Positions 36,051 to 48,349 of a DNA stretch of 64,000 nucleotides are shown one piece after another. The stretch comes from Ridgeia piscesae. Taxonomy: Eukaryota > Annelida > Polychaeta > Sabellida > Siboglinidae. The notes below the pieces were generated by a model. That model was not told the origin of the DNA. It was given only the letters and a program-made list of their open reading frames with translations, and did no database searches. The stretch is taken from contig JAODUO010000051.1 of the NCBI GenBank assembly GCA_025642075.2, forward strand, positions 173,501 to 237,500. The letters run 5' to 3'. The position numbers and the translations under genes were made by a program. The number at the start of each line of letters is the position of its first letter. Position 1 is the first letter of the stretch.

Positions 36051-37559
36051 TGCCACCTAGAGATTCCACTCTAGATGGCAGGTGGACTAGGAAGCCATTT
36101 GGCTTATCGAGAGTCCAACCTATCTATCTAAGTATACCCCGCCCTTCTTAGGTATATGTCGATTTTATTTTTAAATATATTAACACTACTAGCACCTACA
36201 CAATCAGCTGATAATCTGTTCCATTCGTTTACTGTTCTTTGTGAAAATGAAAATTTTCTAATATCTAGTCTACACTGCTTCTTTGCTAATGTAACTCCAT
36301 GTCCTCTAGTCCTTCTCTCTTCCTTGACTGTGAAAAAAATATTTCTGTCAATATTTTCATATCCATTCAATATTTTAAACACCTCAATCTGATCTCCTCT
36401 CAATCTTCTGGTTTCTAGTGTTGTTAAACCACATTCTTTTAGACGCATTTCATAACTAATATTCCTGAGTTTTGGTATCATTTTGGTTGCTCTCCTTTGT
36501 ACTCTTTCTAGCATATCAATATCCTTCTTGCGATAATGGCCTCCATGCTTGTATACAATATTCTAAGTGAGGCCTAACTATTGTTTTATACAGCGGTATT
36601 ATTAGTTCTTTTTCTTTGTACACTATATTTCGTCTAATTAATCCAAGAATTTGGTTTCCCTTCGCTGCTGCAATTCCACACTGCTCTGATACCTTCATGT
36701 CAGCACTAATAGTTAACCCTAAGTCCTTTTCCTTTAAGGTAGTATTTAGTACAGTATCACCCATTGTATATTGTGCATCTTCATTCCCATGTCCTGTGTG
36801 AAGGCACTTACACTTTCCAAAATTAAACAGCATTTGCCACTTCTCAGACCATTCTATCAACTTATTAAGATCATCTTGTAAATGCTGTCTATCTGCATCA
36901 CTTTTAATTTTCCTAAACACTTTTGTGTCGTCCGCAAACTTCAACACCTTGCTTGTTATGTCATCATCCAAATCATTGATATATATTAAGAATAAAATAG
37001 GTCCCAGTACTGATCCCTGCGGTACTCCACTCAAAACCGTTTTCCAGTTTGAAACCTCCCCATCAACTACTACTCTTTGTCTTCTATCAATAAGCCATTT
37101 TTCTATCCAGTTGATCATTCCATTTCCTATGCCATGGGCCTTTAGTTTAAGTAGTAGTCTTTGGTGTGGCACTTTGTCAAAGGCTTTTTTAAAATCTAAG
37201 TACATTATATCTACTGGTGATCCCTCATCTAGCCACTTTGTGACATCTTCCAAAAAACATAACATATTTGTTAAGCATGACCTCGCTTTTAAAAACCCAT
37301 GTTGAGATGGGTTTATCAATTTATTTTTAACAAGAAAATCAACCAGGTGATCTTTAATTAGTCTTTCTAATAGTTTGCAAATCACCGATGTTAAACTCAC
37401 TGGTCTATAGTTCTCTGATTTGTTTCTCGAACCTTTTTTAAATAATGGTATAATGTTTGCTTCTTTCCATTCTAACGGAACTATTCCCTCCTCTAATGAC
37501 AAATTGAACACAGTTGCAAGCGGTATACTGATTTGTTCTACAATTTCCAATAAACACAA
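36030..37559 (-). pseudogene. 5'-truncated CR1/L2-like LINE (reverse transcriptase)
   Basis: The minus-strand frame 37559-36516 holds the RT domain in order: NYRPVSLTSVICKLLE, MYLDFKKAFDKVPHQ, SGVPQGSVLGPILFLIYIND and the catalytic FADD (KFADDTKVF), followed by the thumb with HLEYCIQAW. One shift at about 36520 moves to the frame 36514-36128 (LERVQRRATKMI ... EVFKILNGYE ... NEWNRLSADCV) with a TGA/TAG end. The 3' end has a short tandem of about ATCTTGTTAA near 36030-36050, typical of CR1/L2 tails. The endonuclease and ORF1 are missing (5' truncation). RT motifs look intact. Confidence 0.85.
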
Positions 37560-37889
37560 TCAACAACAAGAGCGTTCTAGAAAGGGACGGCATATGGACT
37601 TTATGTCACATAATAATTATGTCCTAGACGTTATGTCCTAAATTTATTAAGTTTTTCTGTGGGTTTTTTTGCACTTTTTTCTTAAATCTGTTGATATATG
37701 CCAGGCCTAGCACTGATGATGGCATTCGTTGTAGATTTTTTTGGGGGCATTATTTAGCATCTTGTTTTGGGGACATCATACAAAATATTCACGGTCACCT
37801 GCAGCCACCCAAATTCTCACATGCTTTGTTAGAGGGTGTTTCAGTATATGCAGCCACCGGAGTTTGTGAACATTTTCTTTTACTTTCAG

Positions 37890-38072
37890 TTCATTCAAGA
37901 AAGCATGTCCTGCGCAAATCAAAGTCATCGCTACGAAAGATGGACAACAAAGTTCTCAAGAGAGGGCGACCAAAAGGAGCTGAACAGACTGTCATTGGTC
38001 TGCCAGCCAAGTGGAAATGTTTCACCAAGCCAGTGGCATTCTGCAAGAAAGATCCTCTCCAAAAAACCGAAA
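37890..38072 (+). CDS. exon of a SWIM/transposase-like gene
   Basis: Acceptor TTTTACTTTCAG and donor CCGAAA|GTAAGA bound an open segment containing KRGRPKGAEQTVIGLP and a Lys-rich context. RGRPKGxxxTVIGLP is an AT-hook-like motif seen near the C-terminus of many multicopy, transposon-related invertebrate proteins that carry SWIM zinc fingers. No SWIM motif or neighbouring exons are seen. It is either an orphan exon or a remnant. Confidence 0.45.
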
Positions 38073-38908
38073 GTAAGAAAAAACATCTGGTCTGCTGTCA
38101 ACCTGGAATTGTATATAATTTGGATTATATTGTATGTAAAAGTAAAGGTAATTTTTTATATAGTGCAGTATCCAGTCCTTAAGATTAACCAAAGCAGTTT
38201 ACGCTTTACTGGTAGACCTGTTTAATAGTACACCATTTTATATAATTCATAAGATACAGCCTGTTACGGTTACTAGACATGTTCATGCAATGTTGTTAAC
38301 ATGGTGTTTCAGTCATCCTCAGCTGGCTGGTAGGGAACAGGGAAGACACCGCCCTGACTGGCACTTTGATTGAGAGAGATGATGTTGAAGTCCGTCCGGA
38401 GCGTCTTCCAGCTAAAATAACAGATCCAAGCATTGATGTGTATCGCTGTTTGTGAAAATTACTAAAAATCGCTATAGGTGTAATACATTGCATGTTGATA
38501 ATTTCGTATCGACGCACAGCTCTTCCGCTGGTTGTTGGTCGGGGTCGAGGGTGTCTACAAACTATAGTGGTGGGAAAATGCGTGGGAATGAGTCTACGAT
38601 GTTGCCTGACCACAACAGTCGAGATTTATACAACAACTGGCTGTTTGTGCACATGTGGTAGGAATGCTGACCTCAGACGGGTGATGGCTCAAAGAATGAC
38701 AGGTTCTTGACTATCCTATAATTTTTCAAAATACAGACTAATAATCATTCATGGGCTCGCCGGTATGCTCAGGGTCTAATTAAGGTATTCACCATATTAA
38801 AGACAAACAAAAATAGGACGGACTAGCTTGACAGAATATTATTGTAGGCCAGTGCATGAGAACTCTATGTTTACGTGCCAATGTGTGCATGTACACGTGT
38901 GCCACTGC

Positions 38909-38954
<46 letters not shown>

Positions 38955-38996
38955 TGCGCGTGCGTGTGTGTGTGTGTGCGTGTGTGTGTGTAGCGC

Positions 38997-39077
<81 letters not shown>

Positions 39078-39607
39078 GGAGACAGAGAATGGCAGATAGA
39101 TGGACGTGTATTCACAAACGCAAAGCTCCATTTTATTTATGCAGAAATAAGTTATACACTATACATTTCTCTGTAGTTTCCAGCGTCGGAATTCAAAGTT
39201 TTATGGAGGAAGCAAATTTATCAAAGGACCGCGTTTTATCGGCATGGAGAGGAAGTCAGTTTTCCCGCGATGACTATGTAAAATTAAACACGTCATCGCG
39301 AGCGTATACGTAATCAAACACGTACGCGTTCTGACTTTCGCGGGACAGTCCATTGATCATGACTGGGTAGTTGATAAGTTAAAAAAAACTCATGTTTGAT
39401 AAAATCAACCACCAGTTCAAAAACTTACAAACTCTAAGCTAGCCCTATTTCAAGAAATGCAAAATTGCGTAGAAACGACCGGTTTCGTCTTCAAAAACGT
39501 CGCTTTGTTTGTGTCATATCCAAAAATCCAACCCTGGAAAAGCCGTTTAGGCTACGTCAACCGTTTTTGAAACGAGTGTTCTCGTTGGTCTATTGAACAG
39601 TCTTTCC

Positions 39608-39684
39608 TTCTAGAACATTCTGCCGGATGTTCGAAATAATTTATTCTGATTGGCTAGTTAAACAGGGGTTCCATATTAGCCAAT
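39608..39684 (+). promoter_or_regulatory. HSE-like motif and CCAAT boxes, copy 2
   Basis: TTCTAGAACATTC at 39608-39620, ATTGG near 39649 and CCAAT at 39680-39684, same spacing as in copy 1. Retention in both copies is the main support for function. Confidence 0.5.
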
Positions 39685-39885
39685 CAAAACCTTCTACTGA
39701 GTAACGTTATACGTGGATTTGATCGTTAAGGAAATTAGTTGAGCGCAATTCCTCGAGCTAGCAAGACGTTCAGAAGGTCGAACAGTGAAGCCAAAAAGGA
39801 CTTCGGATGTATCGTTTGTCGAGCCTGAACATTTGCGGAAGCGGTCGAACGTTAGCGGCAACGCGTGCAAGTCTGAAGACACGCA

Positions 39886-41089
39886 ATGCTCTGTGCGATT
39901 GAACACCATTTCATCGCCGTCTTCCCTGCATCAAGTTGTCGCTGCCAACGAACGTTGCCGCCATTCCATGGTTACCACCGCTCGAGCTCTGGTAAAAAGG
40001 TAGGCATTTTTTTATATAAAACAGTCCGAATTCAAATCTAAGTTATGCTGCTTTCGAAATTTATATAATGCGTATGCTTAAAAAAACCTTATTATGGTTA
40101 CTCCGATGTGGCTATTGCGTTTTCAGATGTGCGCAGTCGTGAATCGAGTTGCTGTTCCCCACCTTCGCCTTCGCCACCGCCACGGGAAATCCAGAATGCC
40201 GCGTGTCGTCACGATCACAGACGGAGCCAAATCTGTCGGCGACAACATCACGCATCAATTCACGCATCCGCTGGCGCCATCACGATCGCCGTTCAATTCG
40301 CACCGAAACGCGGCATCGCCAAAACCCGTTGCTGTTCTCCACCTTCGGCTTCGCTACCGCAAATCCGAAATGCCGCGTGACGTCACAATCACAGACGAGC
40401 CAAATCTTTCGGCGGCAACTTCACGCATTCACACATCCGCCGGCGCCGCCACGATCGCCGGTCAACTCGCATCGAAACGCGACATCGCCAAAGCGCTACA
40501 AGGGCAACCGGGCGAATTCGGCGCAACGAGAGTGCTTCTTTCAAATACGCGAGCATCCGATGTTACCGCAGCAACAGCCGGTATCAGTAACTCCGCATCG
40601 TATGTCCTGTCCGTGTCTTGTCTCTTTCTCTGTGGGCCACTACGACGTATTAGTGTCAACGCCCGATTCTATGTTCAGTGTTGTTTAGTTTTGTGACGAG
40701 GAGGTTGTTACGGGGGACCGTTGCAATTCCCGGATGAGATCCAGGGCCAATCGAACTGAAAAAGTTCGCACTGTTGATTGGATTCCCCTGTTGTGTATCC
40801 AGACCTGGTGCTAGTGGCGGTTTGTGGACGAGACCAATGTTGCTTGTCTGTTCGATTTACGTGTCTGTTATGTGTATGTACTGTGTTATGTTCGAATTGC
40901 GGAGAAAGTCACCGAAGTCACCAAAACGTCCGAAACGACGATGTTCAAGTGTCACTTCGCAAAAGAACACTTGACATGGTTATGGACGATAATCTGGAAC
41001 GTTAAACTGCATTAAAAAACGAACATTATCATGAGTCATTATGCCTATTATTATACTTCGTAGGCTTACGCTTCATTCCATTCAATAAA
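39886..41089 (+). CDS. gene-like unit of copy 2: two exons, 200-codon ORF, polyA signal
   Basis: ATG at about 39886 reads 38 codons to a donor (GTAAAAAG|GTAGGC near 40001). The acceptor GCGTTTTCAG lies near 40125. The frame can continue into the second exon (MCAVVNRVAVPHLRLR), although the longest open frame there (from about 40094) also covers this stretch and runs to TAG near 40694. It holds two related units, MPRVVTITDGAKSVGDN and MPRDVTITDEPNLSAATS, followed by ASKRDIAKALQGQPGEF and a Cys/Leu-rich end. AATAAA at 41084-41089. I do not recognise it. The Arg/Ser-rich bias in alternative frames means coding is unproven. Confidence 0.35.
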
Positions 41090-41414
41090 ACGGTGACAAA
41101 TTATTAATAACGCCTATGTTGTATTTATAGTTAAGTTTGCCTCGGTGAGCTCGTAATCGTGAGTTCCGCACCAATTCCAACTAGTCCGAAAAACTACCGA
41201 CAATAGTTTATATAGGCCTATGACAATTAACGATGTCTGTCCACATAACGCTGAACCTTGCCGCAGTGTCTTTAACCGTGCCCCAACGAGTTTAAAGTTC
41301 AAACGAATGACGTCATCGTGATTGTTGACGAAACCACGTGACTAGTAGACGTAAACGAATGACGTCAAACGCCAAGAATTCCGAAACCACAAACGAATCG
41401 TTTGTCAGTCATTC

Positions 41415-41483
<69 letters not shown>

Positions 41484-41989
41484 CCCGAGTTTTCGTGACC
41501 AGTGACACAGGGAAATGGCCGCACAGTACAATATGACTACTATGTATATCGTGTATACTGCAGAAGTCTTTAACTTACTTCTTGATTACTTCAAAATAAG
41601 CTTGTGACATACACACACATTCTTTAATAACATGTTCACTTGGGAACTATATCCCCTGTGGGGCTACACAGCGCCATGTGAGTGCTAAATATAGCATGAC
41701 GCGGTACACATGTTTGCGGTTGACGTCATATTCTCGAAAACTCGGGCTTTTAGACACACCCTTCCTAAGATATAGGTAAATGGATGAGCCGGACGCCATC
41801 TTTAAAAATGGCGCATTATATGAATGTCAATGAAGGTCAACTGTATATCGCCATCCACCAAGCTATACAGTGTCATCAACATTACTGCTCAATGTGATGT
41901 AGTGTTTGAGATATTGTGACATTTATATTGACGAGCGCATGTCATGCATTAAAAATGGCAGAGGCGAAAGCTGTAAAATAATATTTTTA

Positions 41990-42860
41990 TAAATTTGAAA
42001 TCCTTGTCCCATTGAACATATATCCACATACTATAATAAATTTTCTAGATGAAACAGTTATTAACGTACAGTGAAATCAAATTTGGCGGAATTTTTTTAA
42101 ATTGCCGCTAAATCTCCAAATAGAAAAAAAATGGCAACGAGGGTTTTTAAGTTCTATATACTATTTAGATGATTTTAAAAGCTCTTGCCAAGATTATTCC
42201 TAAAAACATGACAAGATTGAATTATTTGACATTTACCGACGGACTAATATGGGCATCGCTTTGCGTAAGCCGTCTTGACATGTAGATAAACACACATGCT
42301 TTAATGGCGATATAAATATCTGCAAAAATCGATTCCCGAATTTGTAAAAATAAAATAGCTACGACTACGTGCATAATCTGTAGGTACTTAAGCAATGATG
42401 CTATTTAGTTTGCGTGCCATAGTCTTCATTCAACTGGCCAAAACGTAACACAATTTAAGTAATTGCGTTGAATGCTCACGCTATAATGCATATCTATATA
42501 ATATCGCAAGACTATATATAAAATCGCAGCTCGTAGTTGTTTATTTTCCACTTTCATTTGATTATTATTACATTAATATTTAGTGAATGTTCATTTATTT
42601 TTACACAAACGTTGAAAACATCAACCGAAATGTCATGCAAGCATTAATTGCCTGTGATATAAAAATCATTATCCTTATTGATGTGTTATGGTCTTGAATT
42701 CAAAGGTATTGCATTCGTATGGAAACCGTCGAAGATATCTTCTACTATATATAAGTAAGAATTTTCAAATGGCATATGTAAAATGTAGTTTGAATTATGA
42801 ATTTTCTAGGAATTTAGTTTGTTTGATATTTCACATGTCAAAACCTTGGGCAAGTTTTTT
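41990..42860. other. AT-rich intergenic DNA
   Basis: No ORF with protein-like character, no recognisable repeat ends. Confidence 0.35.
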
Positions 42861-42863
42861 CAC

Positions 42864-43404
42864 AGACCCACACACCCACCCGCCCGCCCGCCCGCCCATT
42901 CACTCACTCACTCACCCACCACTCACTCACTCACTCACTCACTCACTCACTCACTCACTCACTCACTCACTCACTCACTCACTCACTCACTCACTCACTC
43001 ACTCACTCACTCACTCACTCACTCAATCAATCACTCACTCACAAACACGCTCGCTCGCTCGCCCGCCCGCCCGCCCACTCACAAACACACTCACTCACTC
43101 ACTCACGCACTCACAAACACACTCACTCACTCACTCACTCACTCACTCACCCGCCGGCCCGCCCGCCCGCTCGCTCGCTCGCTCACTCACTCACTCACAA
43201 ACACACTCACTCACTCACTCACTCACTAACTCACAAACACACTCACCCACCCACCCACCCACCCACCCACCCGCCCGCTCACTCACTCACTCACTCACTC
43301 ACTCAATCAATCACTCACTCACTCACTCACTCACTCACAAACACACTCACTCACTCACTCACAAACACGCTCACTCACTCACTCACTCACTCACCCACTC
43401 ACTC
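42864..43404. repeat. (ACTC)n tetranucleotide array
   Basis: Mostly ACTC units with ACCC, GCCC and GCTC variants and ACTCACAAACAC interruptions recurring at intervals. Long Thr/His/Ser/Leu ORFs across it are artefacts. Confidence 0.97.
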
Positions 43405-43520
43405 AGTTCCCAGAGAAACCAAGATAGTGTTCAATTCAAGAGGTCTGGCAGGGAGTAAAGTGCTTTGAGCAATCTTGATCATACTGTGCTAAAGAAGAAC
43501 TTACCTTCAGTACTAAATGT
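43405..43520 (+). mobile_element. SINE 3' fragment
   Basis: CCAGAGAA...GGTCTGGCAGGGAGTAAAGTG...GAGCAATCTTGA...ACTGTGCTAAA...AACTTACC aligns by eye with the 3' half of the SINE at 32395-32508. Its head is missing and the ACTC array occupies that position. A TA array (43524-43576) follows. Confidence 0.65.
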
Positions 43521-43521
43521 A

Positions 43522-43580
<59 letters not shown>

Positions 43581-44024
43581 CCTCCCTTCCTAAATAAGCC
43601 ACACATGCTATGGGGTCAGATTATCTGAAAACTAATTTAGAAATGCATTCCGAATGTCTCTTATATTACAATTGTGCAACCATTCACATATCCAAATCGT
43701 GTAATACTATTACTTTTATAATCAACTCCAAGGTGTTTGAACTATTTTATAATCATTATAATGAAATCATGTATTTTAAAGATGGGGAAGGCGGGAAAAG
43801 TGGGCCCCTTAAGCGCCGATCGACCTTCATTTGACATTTATATACAAAAATGGTAAATTTTTGCAACACTACCTAGGTATGTATATTGACTAAGTACATG
43901 CACAGTCTAGTTCCTCTACCTTAATAAATATAATACGTTAGACGAGTTTTCAAAAGACACCTATTTTATAATTTTTTGGTAAAAGATGGTGGCCAAAGTG
44001 GGCCCCTCACAACGCTATGCGATG

Positions 44025-44170
44025 CCACTTAATTGTTGGCGCAAACCTCGCATATAAACTCGCTCATACCCGGCACATGCATGGTGTGTCCACCGGCCAC
44101 ACTCCCCGCAATTCATCCAGCTTTCGCATTTTCTGCTGTTGGATACAAAAATCCGAACAACACAGACAAG
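44025..44170 (-). pseudogene. transposase C-terminal Cys/His tail remnant
   Basis: On the minus strand, across one frame change, the sequence reads a GFLYPTAENAKA segment, then WMNCGECGRWTHHACAGYE, then SEFICEVCANN and a stop. The pattern W-x2-C-x2-C-x2-W-x2-H-x2-C-x(n)-F-x-C-x2-C is the PHD-like zinc-binding tail common at the end of pogo/Tigger- and PIF-type DDE transposase copies in invertebrates. The catalytic domain was not found upstream (to 44.7 kb). Confidence 0.5.
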
Positions 44171-44299
44171 GCGAAGTATCATTGTCTTCCTTGTATCTCA
44201 TCTTTGATCCGGTTGGTTGTAGGCACGTTACCAGTTTTGCCGTGGCCTCGACGTCTTTCTTGTAAGGGCTGCCAGTAATGATCCATGTCGTCCCTCTGT

Positions 44300-45480
44300 A
44301 GCTTGTCGCACTGTAGCCCCATGGAGGCCCACTTTGGCCTCTGCTATAGATTATCGGTCGGACGCTATTTTAAGATTAATGCGTTTATTCACTTCAAACT
44401 GAAATTGCTCATTCAACTAACTATGACCTATTGCTCCATGGACCACATTTACAGTTAAGTACCCTGAAAATTTATGAAAAGGTGGTATTTGTAAGGCACA
44501 TCAATTATTTTAAGAAAAGTGCCTAAACACAAATTTGCTACTCACCGTTTTGCATTCGCGTCAAAGAAACAAATACGATGTTGAACTACGTCCCCTGAAG
44601 TGTCTGTAAATACTACTACCGTTGTTTTGACTGCATTGCACACCAGGAATGTTATAACAGAGGGGGCCTACTTTGGCCGAGGAGCCCACTTTCCCTCCCT
44701 TCCACTACAATTTATTGTCACGCCGCCATTCAACTGTAGCATGCAGTGTTATTATACAATTGTAAATATGCTTCAAGTTAATTCAAACGAGCTGACATAC
44801 ATTAATATTAATTGCACGCAATCAATCTGCCAATTAGTTTATTGCGATAAATTACTAATCAGTCCCGTTGGGGGCCTGGTCGACCCGTTTGTTGATATTT
44901 TGCATGCAATTATAATGATAAAAAAATTGACAAATGCACATCAGTGTCAGTAAATTATATAATATTTATTCATATATGTTGGCGACATTGTAATGCCATA
45001 CTAAATATCAATCAGAAAGACTATAAATACAACGTCGGCTAAAACGTGGTCAAATCAAACCGCCACCTTCCGCCCGCATTTTTCTTTGCTAATTATAAAC
45101 AATCTTATTATTATTGTCGTTGAAATGTGTAGATGTAGTCTGTGTGTGTTTGCGTGTACGTGCGTGGGTGCGTATGATGGTGTCTGTGTGCGTGTGTTTC
45201 TATCTTTTGTTGTTGCATGTTTGCGTGTGAATGTGCATGCGTGTTCGTGTGTACCTGTTGTGCAAATTTTCACACGAATTTCGCTATAACGTATTGCTCG
45301 TATTCTTTGCTCAATTGCATGATGCAATTATGAGCTGTGCTTCGTATCTATACGATACCAGGAGGGCGCCCGCTTTTCAAGAATGTTCGCAAGACTGAAA
45401 GGCACAGCAGCGTCTTTCGATGGTAATTTCATTTATCCTCTAATGTCATTGTATCCCGCTGAAATGCGGGACGTGTATTT
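44300..45480. other. intergenic DNA
   Basis: GGCCCACTTT/AAAGTGGGCC motifs recur at 43797, 44000, 44325 and 44665-44690 in both orientations, hinting at an old element around the transposase tail. A GT-rich stretch lies at 45130-45260. No gene seen. Confidence 0.4.
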
Positions 45481-46020
<540 letters not shown>

Positions 46021-46170
46021 TACCATCAAGAGAAACATGAGAGACATAAAGACCGACACATGGACATTTGTCAAGTGTTGGAAGCAATCTTTGTCGCATA
46101 AAATAAATAAAATATATATACACATATAAAATGTATGCATGTATGTATGTATGTATGTATATATATATAT

Positions 46171-46418
46171 ATAATCCTATGTGAGGTGATAATTCAAGTG
46201 GCGACATCAGGTGGATTAGGCCAGTAGTAATCTCAGTAATACCCTAGCGGCGTCCGTAGTAATCAGCCTGAGTCTTTATAAATCCAGTTCAAACCAGTAC
46301 TCGTCCCATTCGCCACTTTGAGTTCGACGAGAAGCAGCATCATCATTTATTGCAGAATTCAATTTAATTTATTCGTATTTGCAAATCTATAGTTGTTTGC
46401 TGTTGGGAAATTGTTTAT
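46171..46418 (+). repeat. Ngaro split direct repeat A1, with TATA-like motif
   Basis: Matches A2 (52526-52773) over the full 248 bp with one difference (C/T near 46388). Holds TTTATAAAT at 46275-46283, a candidate promoter for the element's RNA. Confidence 0.9.
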
Positions 46419-46619
46419 ATCACACGTTAATCGTCTATACATAGTGTGTTGTAGTGCCAGTGGCAACGACGGCCCTTCGGCGAATTTGCGATTTCCTTTG
46501 TTCGCCTCGACCCTCGTGTGTGCCGCCATTTTGCCATCTGCCGATTTCACTGCTCACGTTCCCTTCACCAGGTGCAGCTAAGTATAATTTGTGTTCTTTG
46601 CATTACGTTCTGCGACCGT

Positions 46620-47221
46620 ATGGCGGTTACGACCCTCGCTTTAATTCTCGGGGATAGCCACGTTTGTTGGCTGGAGAGATTTGTATCGTCGCCCGGTATC
46701 CGTTTCGGACTGGGTCATCGTTTGTAGGCACGGATTGCCATTTTAAATTTGCCGGTTTTCGGGGTGGCAGCGTCTCGTCTGTTCGTGACGACGGCGCGGT
46801 CGACCGATTGCTGGATTTACAGATGCCAGCTATCGTCGTTCTCTGTCTCGGTGGCAACGATGTTTACGGTAGCCCGGAATCGGTGCTTACTGTAGGTATG
46901 CGCCTGTACGAGTATGCGCAATCCCTTCTTGCTCGCGGTGTGTTACATGTTGTTGTGTGTCAGATAGTTCGACGCCAGTGTGTTCGCCGCTATTCTTGGG
47001 AAGATGGGACGCAACGGGTTGTAGATATTAATGAATTTTTGAAGGCAGTTTGCGACACTGAACGTTTGTCGTTTTGGTATCACCGCGGATTTTGGCAGTC
47101 GCAGCGTAACATTTTTCGGGGGGATGGTGTTCATTTTAATGATCTCGGGAACTACAAGCTTTGGCGGAGTGTTAAGGGTGCTGTTTTTGTGGCTTTAAAA
47201 CGTTTGGGACTTGGGCGATAA
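46620..47221 (+). pseudogene. SGNH hydrolase ORF of the Ngaro element, one frameshift
   Basis: Block I GDS is in LILGDSHVCWLERF, read in the frame with ATG 46620. The frame then shifts (between about 46664 and 46728) to the one carrying block III GGND (VVLCLGGNDVYGS) and block V DGVHFNDLGNY, ending at TAA 47221. Ser, Asn, Asp and His of the SGNH catalytic set are all present. SGNH hydrolases are esterase/lipase-fold enzymes. Their role in Ngaro elements is not established. The shift may be a single-base assembly error. Confidence 0.75.
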
Positions 47222-47579
47222 TGGGGAGACTGAGGAAGGTGGCGAACGCTGGTCTTATTGACGTTCAGGTGGTTTAACCGTTTCATGATGTGGTTTTAGG
47301 GGTCATCTGCTCACGTGAGGGTTGCATTACAGGGCACACTTGCCCTGGATATCTGCTGTTGTATTGTTCATATGTTCAATAAAGTCAAGAAAAGAAAAAG
47401 AAAAAAAAAACAACTGCCGTGCTGGCCTAGGATTTCGAGTCCCAAGTCATATGTCCCATTTCTTCACACTTCTCCCTTACACGTCAATCTGATAATCCGT
47501 TTCCACGTCTTACGCAAATTGTGGGTCCTTACTGACTTGGGACATCCTGTCTATGTATTCAAGTGTGAGTGTCATAAGA

Positions 47580-48068
47580 TACTTTTCTCCCGTGTCTGGT
47601 ATCGGGAACGTCAGCTATAACAGCTGTGTGAGATAGTGTCAGTTATTTTCTCCCGTGTCTGGTATCGGGAACGTCAGCTATAACAGCTGTGTGAGATAGT
47701 GTCAGTTATTTTCTCCCTTGTCTGGTATCGGGACGCCAGCTATAACAGCTGTGTGAGATAGTGTCAGTTATTTTCTCCCGTGTCTGGTATCGGGCACGTC
47801 AGCAACAACAGCTGTGTGAGATAGTGTCAGTTATTTTCTCCCGTGTCTGGTATCAGGAACGTCAGCAATAACAGCTGTGTGAGATAGTGTCAGTTATTTT
47901 CTCCCGTGTCTGGTATCGGGAACGTCGGCAATAACAGCTGTGTGAGATAGTGTCAGTTATTTTCTTCCGTGTCTGGTATCGGGACGCCAGCTATAACAGC
48001 TGTGTGAGATAGTGTCAGTTATTTTCTCCCGTGTCTGGTATCGGGAACGTCGGCAATAACAGCTGTGT
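47580..48068. repeat. 63-bp tandem repeat inside the Ngaro element, 8 copies
   Basis: Each unit contains TCTCCCGTGTCTGGTATCGG and AACAGCTGTGTGAGATAGTG. Most contain CAGCTATAACAGCTG, a 5-bp stem hairpin. It separates the hydrolase ORF from gag. Confidence 0.95.
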
Positions 48069-48349
48069 GGTTTCACTAGTGTGAGTTACATATCCGTCCA
48101 CTATCTGCCCCTTTATCTCTTCTGTTGAATTGTTGCGGATGTCTATGGGCTCTTAGCTACAACTGATATGTACCTGTCATGATTGTGTGGCATTATTACT
48201 GTTGATGTAGATACCTATGGTCTTTGTACATTGGGTTTTGTGTTATACGTAATGTTACACCGTCTTGGGCAATGCATAGCCCGTCACTTTCAAATCTTCG
48301 GTGCGGTCTCATAGGCCCAATAAAATACGCTTACATATCAATTTATAGT

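Larger units (their letters stand above)
38478..41983. mobile_element. copy 2 of the 3.5-4 kb duplicated sequence
   Basis: Matches 11719-15705 in order and orientation. TA arrays at 39000-39069 and 41419-41481 replace the left inverted end and most of the right one, leaving only AGCCCGAGTTTTCGTGACC at about 41482. Same outer flanking block (to about 41983). Most differences are substitutions and a few indels. This points to separate transposition or an old segmental duplication rather than a recent tandem copy. Confidence 0.75.

Noticed and set aside
42688..43458. 256-codon Thr/His/Ser-rich ORF
   Set aside because: Spans the ACTC array; no protein-like sequence outside it.
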